This document shows positions 43,950 to 51,882 of a stretch of DNA of 54,286 nt, piece by piece. How positions within the stretch are numbered: the stretch's first letter is position 1; each line of letters opens with the position of its first letter. Source of the stretch: Sulfurimonas sp. (GTDB lineage: Bacteria; Campylobacterota; Campylobacteria; Campylobacterales; Sulfurimonadaceae); contig NZ_JABIOQ010000017.1 of assembly GCF_018698455.1 (NCBI RefSeq), positions 1 through 54,286 of the forward strand, written 5' to 3'. Made by a program: the position numbers and the translations under genes. The notes under the pieces are model-generated. The model had not been told where the DNA came from, did not search any database, and worked only from the letters and a program-made list of their open reading frames with translations.

Positions 43950-43981
43950 GGGGGGGGAAGACTGTGAAAATCTCACAGTCT
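43950..43981. other. G8 homopolymer and hairpin after the minor pilin gene
   Basis: A run of eight G (43950-43957) is followed by a stem AGACTGTGA (43959-43967) / TCACAGTCT (43973-43981) with a 5-base loop, 24 bases beyond the pilin stop codon (minus strand). The hairpin is the likely transcript end of the pilus operon. A second stem, CTAAAAA/TTTTTAG, lies at 43923-43939. Poly-G tracts of this length are phase-variation hot spots in Campylobacterota. Confidence 0.6.
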
Positions 43982-44004
43982 CAGGAGTTTATAAATAATT
44001 TATA

Positions 44005-44580
44005 TTATAGTGCAAGCGTGATATTTACAGTTGGTGTTACCGATGCATCAGGCCAAGGAATTGGTATAGGAGATGCAGCTTGTCCATCGCGCTTAAAGTC
44101 TCCATTACTAGAGTCTAACACACCGTCAGACATTGTGTCAAATGCAAGTGCAACATCAGTCGGCATTCCAGAGATGTATAATACATTTTTTGCACCATCG
44201 TTAGTGTTTCTCCACATCAAACGTGCAATGGCAGTACTAGTACTATATTTACCTTTAATTTTATAAGAACCGCCACTTGAGGTGGCTATATTTCCTACTG
44301 GAATATCTAAACCAACGGCTTTCAATCTATCTTGAACAGTAACGGTGTTATCCAAACGAATATTATTATTCTGTCCATTTCCATTTGTATCCCCCAGAAT
44401 ACTCCCTGTCCTATCTTGATAAGAGTTAGCTGCAACTTGCCATCCCTTAATCCAAGTATTATAAATCTTTTTCTGCTCAGCAGAACTAATTAAATCCTTG
44501 CCTTTCATAACTCCACCAATGATCAAACCTATAATTACCAATATTATTGATAACTCTACAAGGGTAAAACCTTTTCTCAT
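44005..44580 (-). CDS. Type IV pilin-like pseudopilin (distal pilin of MSHA-type locus)
   Basis: 191 residues. The leader MRKG is followed by FTLVELSIILVIIGLIIGG, the class III signal and hydrophobic helix, with Glu5 of the mature protein present. The globular part contains TGSILGDTNGNGQNNN, a short Asp/Asn-rich loop that could bind calcium as in GspG pseudopilins. It is separated from mshG by 104 bases, so it may have a promoter of its own (AAGGAG Shine-Dalgarno precedes the ATG). It is probably a pilus or pseudopilus subunit; major versus minor cannot be decided. Confidence 0.85.
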   Translation of the reverse strand: MRKGFTLVELSIILVIIGLIIGGVMKGKDLISSAEQKKIYNTWIKGWQVAANSYQDRTGSILGDTNGNGQNNNIRLDNTVTVQDRLKAVGLDIPVGNIATSSGGSYKIKGKYSTSTAIARLMWRNTNDGAKNVLYISGMPTDVALAFDTMSDGVLDSSNGDFKRDGQAASPIPIPWPDASVTPTVNITLAL

Positions 44581-44684
44581 AACTAACTCCTTAATTTTGA
44601 TAATTTATTTTACCATAATTCTTAGACACTAACAAGCATAAGTCAAATTTAGTAAATAATATCTAAATATCACCCATTGAACTG

Positions 44685-45890
44685 TTATACTGCAGAAATA
44701 AGATCATACATAGGTCCCATTAAGCCAACCATTACAAGAGCCATAAAACCGCCTACTATGATGAGAACTACAGGCTCAATAACTTTACCTATATTCTCAG
44801 CAAAAAAGTCAACTTTTTCGTAGTAGTGTGCTGAGACTATGTCTAGTTGAGACTCTAATGTCCCTGCAGACTCTCCAATGCTCAGCATTCTTATGACAAA
44901 GGAAGGAAATATTTTTGTTTTTAAAAATGATGCTGAGAGTTGCTTACCGCTTGCAATATCATTTGTTATATCTTGAAGCGCTTTTTTGAAAATTTCATTT
45001 TCTATGTTTTTATTTAATGTATCCAAAGCACTGAATACTGGTATGCCCGACACAAGAGCAAGTCTTATATACTCTGATATAAATGCAGTATTAAAGCTCA
45101 AAATAACATTTTTCATTACAGGTATTTTTAGCAGGTATTTATCTGTATACCAACGAACTTTTCTATATTTCTTGTGTACTACTTTAAATGCTGCAATTAA
45201 AACAACAATACCAACAATCATATACCCTATATAGTTTGTAAGAAAATCAGATAGATTCATCATAAAAATTGTTAAAGGCGGTAACTTAACATCCATCTCT
45301 TCAAAAAGTTCCGTCATCTGTGGTAACACATAAATCATCCAAACGAACATGGCTCCCATGACAGCAGAAAAAGCAAATGAAGGATATATAAGTGCCGATT
45401 TTGCTTTCTTTTTAAGTGCAGTAATACGACGCAAAAAAGAGGCTCCCCGCTTCAGAGTAAGTTCAAGTTGACCAGTCTCTTCGCCAATTTTAATTAGGTT
45501 TAAAATCATAACACCTACTACATCTTTGTATAATTCAAATGCTACCGACAAAGATTTACCTCTATTTATATCATCAGCAATTTGAAACAGCATGTTTTTA
45601 AACTTTTTATTATCACTATCTTCTGCTAAATCAACAATACCCTGACGAAGAGGTAATCCTGCCTTTATCACAAGCTGGAAATTTTCCATCATTTCAATAA
45701 CTTCAGCAGGTGTGACTTTCGTTTTCGTTGATGGAATAGCAGAGGAGATAACTGCTGGAATTTCTAATATTTTCAGAGGGAGCACCATATCTCTCTCAAG
45801 CATTTTGAGCAGGTTATCATAACCTGTTGCTTCAAGAAAACTGATACCTTTTTGTCCCTGTTTATTTATATTTAAAACCACAAAATGCAT
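44685..45890 (-). CDS. mshG: Type II secretion/pilus inner-membrane platform protein
   Basis: 401 residues of the GspF/PilC/MshG family: two GspF domains (about 70-195 and 270-395), each ending in a membrane helix (KSALIYPSFAFSAVMGAMFV, and EPVVLIIVGGFMALVMVG near the C-terminus), with signature EMMENFQLVIKAGLPLRQG and IGEETGQLELTL. It starts with a TAATG overlap with the MshE stop. It is the membrane platform on which the ATPase works to assemble the pilus. Confidence 0.9.
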   Translation of the reverse strand: MHFVVLNINKQGQKGISFLEATGYDNLLKMLERDMVLPLKILEIPAVISSAIPSTKTKVTPAEVIEMMENFQLVIKAGLPLRQGIVDLAEDSDNKKFKNMLFQIADDINRGKSLSVAFELYKDVVGVMILNLIKIGEETGQLELTLKRGASFLRRITALKKKAKSALIYPSFAFSAVMGAMFVWMIYVLPQMTELFEEMDVKLPPLTIFMMNLSDFLTNYIGYMIVGIVVLIAAFKVVHKKYRKVRWYTDKYLLKIPVMKNVILSFNTAFISEYIRLALVSGIPVFSALDTLNKNIENEIFKKALQDITNDIASGKQLSASFLKTKIFPSFVIRMLSIGESAGTLESQLDIVSAHYYEKVDFFAENIGKVIEPVVLIIVGGFMALVMVGLMGPMYDLISAV

Positions 45891-47545
45891 TAGTTGACGA
45901 CTCTCTTTATTTCTTGAATTGTTGTAGTCCCCTGTAGAACTTTTATTTGCCCGTCCTCCTTTATAGAGTACATCCCTTTTTGATGGGCAACTTGCAGTAT
46001 CTCTTGTGTACTTGCTTCTCTTGTTATTAGAGCTTCTATATCCACATCAATCTCAAGAATTTCCATGATAGATTCTCTTCCTCCATACCCTGTACCTCTA
46101 CAATTATCACAACCTACTGCATCAAATAATTTGTAGTCCGGATATAAATCTAAAATACGATTTGAAAAACCTTGCTCAAGTAACTCTTCTTTTGTGATTT
46201 CTTTAGTAAGCTTACATACAGGGCATAATTTTCGAACTAATCTTTGAGCTATTACAGCCAAAAGCCCAGAACCGATGAGATAAGGTTCAATACCCAGATC
46301 GCTTAGCCTTGGAATGGTTCCGACTGCATCATTTGTATGTAAGGTCGATAAAACTAAGTGACCTGTAATTGACGCACGAACGGCTAACTCTGCCGTATCA
46401 TGGTCTCTTATTTCTCCAACGAGCATAACATCTGGATCCTGTCTCATAAATGCACGGATTGCAGCTTGAAAGTTATAACCTGCTTTTTCATTTAACTGAG
46501 TCTGCTTTATGAAAGAAAACTTATACTCAATCGGGTCTTCAATGGTTAATACATTTTTTTTAAGAGAGTCAATTTTACGAAGAGCCGAGTATAGAGTAGT
46601 CGTTTTACCACTACCCGTTGGTCCAACTATCAGTACAATACCATAGGATTTAGAGAAATATTTTTCTACCTTTTCAATATTTCTTTCGGTAAGGCCAAGT
46701 TGTGAAAGGCTAAACAGAGAAGAGTTTTTTCCTAATAATCGCATAACAATATTTTCACCATTATTGGTTGGTAGTGTCGAAATCCTCAAATCGAATTCTT
46801 CATTTAAGAACTCGTAACTAAAAGCACCATCCTGAGGTTTTCTTTGTTCAGAAATATCCAGATTACTGAGAATTTTTATACGGGCTGTCAGCTGAGTATG
46901 CAACTTAATCGGTAACGAATAAGTGTATTGTAGCACTCCATCAATACGGAAAGAAATATGGGAAGCTGAGCTCTCTGGTGATATATGAATATCTGTTGCA
47001 TGATCTTTTATGGCATTATTTAAGAGCAACTCAACGAGATGAGGCGTGTTTATTTCTATATCGCCAAGAGAATCTTGAATAATCTTTGTAATTTCTGCAT
47101 CAATAGGATTACTTAGTTGGTAATAGAAAATTTCCGCATATCTAGCAATTACTTTCTCATCTTCAACAACAAATTTTACATTTCTTTTCGAGATTTTTCG
47201 CAGATAATCAAGTGTAGCAAGATCATTTACCTCTTGTGTAGCTACTGTTAGAGTATGTTCATCTACACTAACAGGTAAGATATTTTTTGTTTTTGCTACA
47301 CTGTATGGAACCAGCCTTAGAGCTTCAATGGAAGGTATTATAAATTCTAAATTAAGATACGCCAGATTACTCTGCATAGCGATTGCTTGTGCTATTTCAC
47401 CTGAAGTTACAAAATCTAAGTCCTGCAGGGTTTCACCAAAAAATTTAGGATTTGCTTTTTGTACACCTAATGCTACTTCAATCTGCTCTTTAGTTATAAA
47501 ATTCAACTCTTCAAGGAGTTGACCTATTGGTTTGTTTTGTGTCAT
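45890..47545 (-). CDS. mshE: Pilus assembly/secretion ATPase, MshE/GspE type
   Basis: 551 residues. An N-terminal MshEN domain (about 1-150, LLEELNFITKEQIEVAL), of the type that binds c-di-GMP in Vibrio MshE, precedes the ATPase domain with Walker A GPTGSGKTT (308-316), the Asp box and Walker B (DPDVMLVGEIRDHDTAE), His box, and a four-Cys zinc element (CPVC...CDNC). It powers pilus extension. With the EAL phosphodiesterase in this window, c-di-GMP control of the pilus is possible but unproven. Confidence 0.92.
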   Translation of the reverse strand: MTQNKPIGQLLEELNFITKEQIEVALGVQKANPKFFGETLQDLDFVTSGEIAQAIAMQSNLAYLNLEFIIPSIEALRLVPYSVAKTKNILPVSVDEHTLTVATQEVNDLATLDYLRKISKRNVKFVVEDEKVIARYAEIFYYQLSNPIDAEITKIIQDSLGDIEINTPHLVELLLNNAIKDHATDIHISPESSASHISFRIDGVLQYTYSLPIKLHTQLTARIKILSNLDISEQRKPQDGAFSYEFLNEEFDLRISTLPTNNGENIVMRLLGKNSSLFSLSQLGLTERNIEKVEKYFSKSYGIVLIVGPTGSGKTTTLYSALRKIDSLKKNVLTIEDPIEYKFSFIKQTQLNEKAGYNFQAAIRAFMRQDPDVMLVGEIRDHDTAELAVRASITGHLVLSTLHTNDAVGTIPRLSDLGIEPYLIGSGLLAVIAQRLVRKLCPVCKLTKEITKEELLEQGFSNRILDLYPDYKLFDAVGCDNCRGTGYGGRESIMEILEIDVDIEALITREASTQEILQVAHQKGMYSIKEDGQIKVLQGTTTIQEIKRVVN

Positions 47546-47701
47546 ATTTACTCCTAATTTTATGGTTTTCTAGGTGCCATACAGATACCTTAACTTACAG
47601 TACAATTTAGACCAATTTCACAATCAGTTTTCTTGTCACAAAAACTTCTTTAGCTTCTTTTTGACATCTTTAATTTTATCTGCTACAGCTGTTCCAGCAC
47701 T

Positions 47702-48532
47702 TCAATCCGAATCAATTGTAATAATATATTGTTTTGTTCTTGTTCTTGTAGCTGGTGGATTTTCTGTTGCTACACAAGTAAAAAGTACTGTTCCTGGTGC
47801 ATCTGGAATTCCTGAAAAATCTGGATCACTAAAACTGATATTATGATTTAATGCAGGTGTACAGTTAATATTGACAGATGATATATTGTTTTCCACATAA
47901 AGAGTTGCATTATAATTAACACCAACAGTGCCAAGGGGCAATCTATATGTTATGAATTCAAATGGCTTATCATTACAATTTACATTCCGTTTTAATTCAT
48001 CGAGGCCAATCCACTCTACAATATCATCATAAAAGTCTACTATATTTACGGGGTTTGGTTCGTCGTCACCTTTTTCGGTTGGTCCATGTATTGTTACTAA
48101 ATTCGGTGTAACTGATATATCTTGAGCAGTTTGCATGTTGTAGTTTGCTCCGGCTGCTGCTACGATAAATGCTACATTATTTATTGTACGAGCAGGAGAA
48201 ATGCGATTATCAATAACTGTTAAATTTGTTGTATTAAAAGCACAAATATCAAAATTGTTAGCTAAATTAGAATCGGTAAAATAAGCGATAGGTTTAAGTG
48301 TACCAGTATTTGGCGAAAGATCAACATCAAACTCAGCTATGGTAGGCAAGTCTATCCATTCCATGGCATAACCAATAACGGAATCTTTCGCCGTTTTTAT
48401 CTGCTCTTTTGCTTCTGTTACCTTAGCACTCTCTCTCATGGATTTTAGTGCCTTTAATGACCCTCCGATTATGAGCCCGATAATAATCAGAACAATTGAT
48501 AATTCAATGAGTGTAAATGCTTTTCTTTTCAT
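47702..48532 (-). CDS. Pseudopilin with a C-terminal Ig-like (He_PIG type) domain
   Basis: 276 residues. Class III prepilin start MKRKAFTLIELSIVLIIIG with Ala at -1 instead of Gly. Residues about 30-190 form a pilin-type globular part. Residues about 195-276 read YRLPLGTVGVNYNATLYVEN ... SFSDPDFSGIPDAPGTVLFTC, like putative Ig/cadherin domains (LPxGTVGxxYxATL) used as adhesins. It ends at TGA (47702-47704); the same frame stays open for 21 more codons to a second TGA at 47636-47638 (see findings). MshE begins 156 bases downstream. Confidence 0.78.
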   Translation of the reverse strand: MKRKAFTLIELSIVLIIIGLIIGGSLKALKSMRESAKVTEAKEQIKTAKDSVIGYAMEWIDLPTIAEFDVDLSPNTGTLKPIAYFTDSNLANNFDICAFNTTNLTVIDNRISPARTINNVAFIVAAAGANYNMQTAQDISVTPNLVTIHGPTEKGDDEPNPVNIVDFYDDIVEWIGLDELKRNVNCNDKPFEFITYRLPLGTVGVNYNATLYVENNISSVNINCTPALNHNISFSDPDFSGIPDAPGTVLFTCVATENPPATRTRTKQYIITIDSD

Positions 48533-48535
48533 CTC

Positions 48536-49456
48536 TTAATCTCCCAATTCAAACACTCTTTTATATACCGTAGTATATAGTGGATGAATGTTGTCAACTT
48601 TCTTTAGAATATTTTTATATAAAGAGGTGGCTTTTTTATCTTGGAGTATATCGAGTGCACGAGCATAGGCAAAAATATTGTAAACATCAGTCGGATTTTT
48701 CTCGTAAGCCATTTTATAAAAAGAGTGTGCTCTTTTTGAATCTTCTTTATTTTCAAAATAGTAACCACTAAGTAACATCAGTCTACCACTTCTGTCAATC
48801 ATAATATAAGGAGAGAGATTACTGTAGTACTCCTCTTGGTTACTTTGTACTGCCCCATAGGCATATGAATAAACTAATTTACCATAATACTGTTCTTTGT
48901 CTATAATGGCTTTTGCATCAAACCAGGCCCCACGTTTTCCATAAAGATAACAAAGATTATTTTTAATTTTTTGATTTGTATTTCCGGACGATAGAAGCAT
49001 TTCGTAATAAATTATAGCTTCACTTTCATTGTTTTTTTGATATGCGTTTTGGGCTTTAAATAAAATATTTGATCTATCAAATTCAGATATTGTACTTTTA
49101 GGAGTTCTTGCATTTTGAGAATCTTTTTGATATGATAAAGTAGACTCTGTCTCTACAATGTATGCATCAGTAAACCCAATTTCATAAAACTGTTCAATTT
49201 CTGGTTTCAGTTTACTATATGATAAACTTCGAGCATACCTGATTGTCGTATAGTCACCAATTTTATGCAGATATGTTTTACTGCGAAGTTCTTTTGGAAC
49301 TTTTTTGAGTGTTTTTTTAGCTAAAGTTGCATTATGTGATGAAAACAACTGTATCGCATAAGCCTTTAATAAAAAATTTTCTTTTTGCGTTTGAAAAACT
49401 AATGTGTCCGAAGCAAATACAAGCAGAGAAAAACAAAGGGCTGTGAGTATCTTCAT
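48536..49456 (-). CDS. Periplasmic SPOR/TPR-like protein of the pilus operon (MshN position)
   Basis: 306 residues. Signal peptide MKILTALCFSLLVFA, then an SPOR-like segment (AYAIQLFSSHNATLAKKTLK...IGDYTTIRYA, about 32-76), and from about 125 on several degenerate tetratricopeptide repeats (ILFKAQNAYQKNNESEAIIYYEMLL, AHSFYKMAYEKNPTDVYN). It sits where MSHA loci carry the TPR protein MshN, but sequence similarity to MshN is not clear, so no symbol is given. Its start shares a base with the mshL stop region, indicating translational coupling. It is probably a periplasmic scaffold for secretin or pilus assembly. Confidence 0.72.
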   Translation of the reverse strand: MKILTALCFSLLVFASDTLVFQTQKENFLLKAYAIQLFSSHNATLAKKTLKKVPKELRSKTYLHKIGDYTTIRYARSLSYSKLKPEIEQFYEIGFTDAYIVETESTLSYQKDSQNARTPKSTISEFDRSNILFKAQNAYQKNNESEAIIYYEMLLSSGNTNQKIKNNLCYLYGKRGAWFDAKAIIDKEQYYGKLVYSYAYGAVQSNQEEYYSNLSPYIMIDRSGRLMLLSGYYFENKEDSKRAHSFYKMAYEKNPTDVYNIFAYARALDILQDKKATSLYKNILKKVDNIHPLYTTVYKRVFELGD

Positions 49457-50940
49457 TATTGTGTTACCCTAACTCTAATTAAGATAACGAGTTCCCGTTT
49501 TTCCTTTGTGTTTATTGTTTTTTTAAAAAGTGCTCCCAACCACGGAATATCACCTAAAATTGGAACTTTTTCTTCTGATTTAGAAATGCTATTATTTATT
49601 AAACCGCCTATCAGAACAAGATTGTTATTTTTGGCATATATTACTGTTCCAGCCTCTTTGATGTTCATAACCGGTGCCGTTGCTACAGATACTCCGTCTT
49701 CATTAATATAATCAACTACCTCTTCAATACTTGAAGTGATCGGGGTAATATTTAACATGATTTTTCCATCATCCATAACAGTAGGTGTTACACCCATTGT
49801 AACTCCATTTAAAACATCTCTTCGATTATATGTTACCTCACTCGTACTAGCTGACCCACCTGTTCCCTGGGTAATTTGAACCTCTTTCTCCCAAAATGGG
49901 ACAAGCTTCCCAGATGATATCATAGCGGACTGTCCACTCAACACGTTGATACTTGGGTTAGAGAGAGTGTCAACATCTCCTGATTTATCAAGTGCATCTA
50001 TAACGGCTGAAAAATTATTTGCTGTGTAAGACATTGTTCCTGCAACAGCACCACCTAAGCCAAGTGTTTGCTGTAGTTGAAACTGGTCACCGGTAGTAAA
50101 TACACTCTCTGATAGAGCATCCCAATTAACACCTAGTGCATGAGAGTCATTTAAAATCACTTCTAATATTTTTGCTTCAATCAACACCTGTTTGTTAGAC
50201 TGTTCCTTGATTCTGCTTATTACATTTCCAATGGCATCTATATTATTCTTTCTGTCATATACACTTAATATTCCACTAAATTTGTTGAGTGTGTATTTTC
50301 CATCAGAGCTCATCAGAGATGCTATATTTTTTTCAAGTTGTTCGTAAAAATTGTTTATATCTTTTGGGTTCTCAAACTTGAGTTTAAATTCACCTTTGAT
50401 TCCATCTGAACTACCCTCTCCCCCTGCTGAGTTTAGTGTATCTCCTCCAAGTTCCGTTGTATAGGAAGATGATGTGTGAATATAAGGTATTAAAAAGTTT
50501 TTTTGCTCAAACTGCTTCACATGTAAAATATTACCTCTTAATTCATAGAAACAGCCAGTGATATTCATAATTATGTCAAGAGTGTCTTTTAGCCCTGCTT
50601 CTTTGACGGAAATAGTAATAGGAGTATTGGTATCTACATCCTTATCGATAATCAAATTTAAACCAGATGTCTTTGATATTAAATACATCACTTTGTTAAA
50701 GTTTGCCTGTTCTATGGAAAATGTTATTTTTTTATCGTCAAAAACAGAAATCTCTTCATAAACTGAAGGCAGTCTCATTTCAGGTACATTGTTTTTTTGA
50801 TCTAAATTTTTAAAGGCTTCAATCTCTTGACTTGCAGTTTTCATCTTTGACAACTCTATATCTTTGAGCGAGGGGGTATCATGATTTGAACACCCAGAAA
50901 AGAGAAATAATAGTGTAATTACTGGAACAATGAAAGCCAT
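49456..50940 (-). CDS. mshL: MSHA-type pilus secretin
   Basis: 494-residue outer-membrane secretin lipoprotein: signal peptide with lipobox FSGC (Cys17), N-terminal secretin domains (EISVFDDKKITFSIEQANFN at about 65-85; DTNTPITISVKEAGLKDTLD) and the C-terminal secretin domain (VLIEAKILEVILNDSHALG, ending VLIGGLINNSISKSEEKVPILGD and KKTINTKEKRELVILIRVR). This is the MshL/PilQ/GspD family; the operon supports MshL. It overlaps the upstream gene by 22 bases. Lgt in this window would acylate it. Confidence 0.9.
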   Translation of the reverse strand: MAFIVPVITLLFLFSGCSNHDTPSLKDIELSKMKTASQEIEAFKNLDQKNNVPEMRLPSVYEEISVFDDKKITFSIEQANFNKVMYLISKTSGLNLIIDKDVDTNTPITISVKEAGLKDTLDIIMNITGCFYELRGNILHVKQFEQKNFLIPYIHTSSSYTTELGGDTLNSAGGEGSSDGIKGEFKLKFENPKDINNFYEQLEKNIASLMSSDGKYTLNKFSGILSVYDRKNNIDAIGNVISRIKEQSNKQVLIEAKILEVILNDSHALGVNWDALSESVFTTGDQFQLQQTLGLGGAVAGTMSYTANNFSAVIDALDKSGDVDTLSNPSINVLSGQSAMISSGKLVPFWEKEVQITQGTGGSASTSEVTYNRRDVLNGVTMGVTPTVMDDGKIMLNITPITSSIEEVVDYINEDGVSVATAPVMNIKEAGTVIYAKNNNLVLIGGLINNSISKSEEKVPILGDIPWLGALFKKTINTKEKRELVILIRVRVTQ

Positions 50941-51407
50941 TTTAGTCCTTTGTTAGTTTTTATTTGTACAGAATAGTTTGTTATTTTTGTAACTACTGTA
51001 GTATTATCCACTTTGCTACCCACTTTGACTATCAAGTTGTTAATTATAGCAGTTTTATCATCAGGAAACAGTGCTTGAAGTTTGTATGTATAGGTTTTTT
51101 CACTAGCAGACTTAACTGAAGCAACTCTAGCACCTTCTTGTTTTTTGTAAAATAGATTGTCAGTCGCCCACTTAGCATTTTTTTTTCTTAACAATGATTT
51201 ATTTTTAATCTTTTGTAATGATTTATATTTTGATTCAATTTGGAAATATGCATTTGTTTTTACATCTAAATCTTTATTTAAATATTTTTTATATGTTGGA
51301 AAAAGATAGTGGGCATTATCTACAATTTCCTTATTAAAATAATAGACTAACAAAGAGATCATAAAAGGTAAAATCAGTAAAAAAAACTGTTTCCTACTTA
51401 GATACAT
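50919..51407 (-). CDS. Bitopic MshK/PilP-like protein of the pilus operon
   Basis: About 162 residues from the preferred start MYLSRKQFF at 51405-51407, which has GGAG 6 bases upstream; a longer reading from 51434 is less supported. One N-terminal membrane helix (FFLLILPFMISLLVYYF), a Lys-rich linker and a small C-terminal beta domain (AIINNLIVKVGSKVDNTTVVTKIT) that resembles the short homology-region domains of GspC/PilP/MshK. It overlaps the stop of the previous gene by 14 bases. It likely links the inner-membrane complex to MshL. Confidence 0.65.
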   Translation of the reverse strand: MYLSRKQFFLLILPFMISLLVYYFNKEIVDNAHYLFPTYKKYLNKDLDVKTNAYFQIESKYKSLQKIKNKSLLRKKNAKWATDNLFYKKQEGARVASVKSASEKTYTYKLQALFPDDKTAIINNLIVKVGSKVDNTTVVTKITNYSVQIKTNKGLKWLSLFQ

Positions 51408-51882
51408 TACTTTCTCCATTATATTGCTGAACAACTTTAATTGTTCCTTTTAAACTTGACTCATCCATTTTGAGCTCTCTAAATTCCAAAAATCCATTTT
51501 TAAATTTCATATTTACAAAATTAGCGAGTTGATCTTTATCTCCCCTATTAAGGCTATATGATAAATCAATATTTTTTGAAATATTTTCTGAGTAAATATA
51601 TCTACTTACGATAAAGTTATATTTGTTTACATTATCATCAAAAAATGTGATCAGGTTTTCATCACTATTTTGAGAAGAATTTTGTTTAGTCTTAATTATT
51701 GGAAAAATATCATTATTAATCCATTTGTTTATTTGTGACACTTTTTCCATCTTTTTTATGTTTTTTTTGTATTGCCTATTAATTGCTTCAACTTTAAGCT
51801 GCTCTATTTCAAACCAATCTATCAGTGTCAACAACAATACTAAGATTGCAAAATTGATGGTAATAAAAATAATATTTCTCAT
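51394..51882 (-). CDS. MshJ/PilO-like inner-membrane protein
   Basis: 162 residues: one N-terminal membrane helix (FITINFAILVLLLTLIDWF), a coiled-coil segment (about 25-55) and a small periplasmic ferredoxin-like domain. Order in the operon and this layout fit MshJ/PilO. Sequence alone gives no sure family. The start overlaps the stop of the preceding gene as TAATG, so the two are tightly coupled. Confidence 0.65.
   Translation of the reverse strand: MRNIIFITINFAILVLLLTLIDWFEIEQLKVEAINRQYKKNIKKMEKVSQINKWINNDIFPIIKTKQNSSQNSDENLITFFDDNVNKYNFIVSRYIYSENISKNIDLSYSLNRGDKDQLANFVNMKFKNGFLEFRELKMDESSLKGTIKVVQQYNGESNVSK

Noticed and set aside
43270-44004. tRNA, ncRNA or origin in the long gene-poor spacer
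   Set aside because: No GGTTCGAATC-type T-loop, no tmRNA or RNase P motif, and no DnaA-box cluster was seen by eye.
43964-44266. 100-residue plus-strand ORF opposite the pilin gene
   Set aside because: It is antisense to a pilin with clear class III signal and has no recognisable motif or ribosome-binding site.
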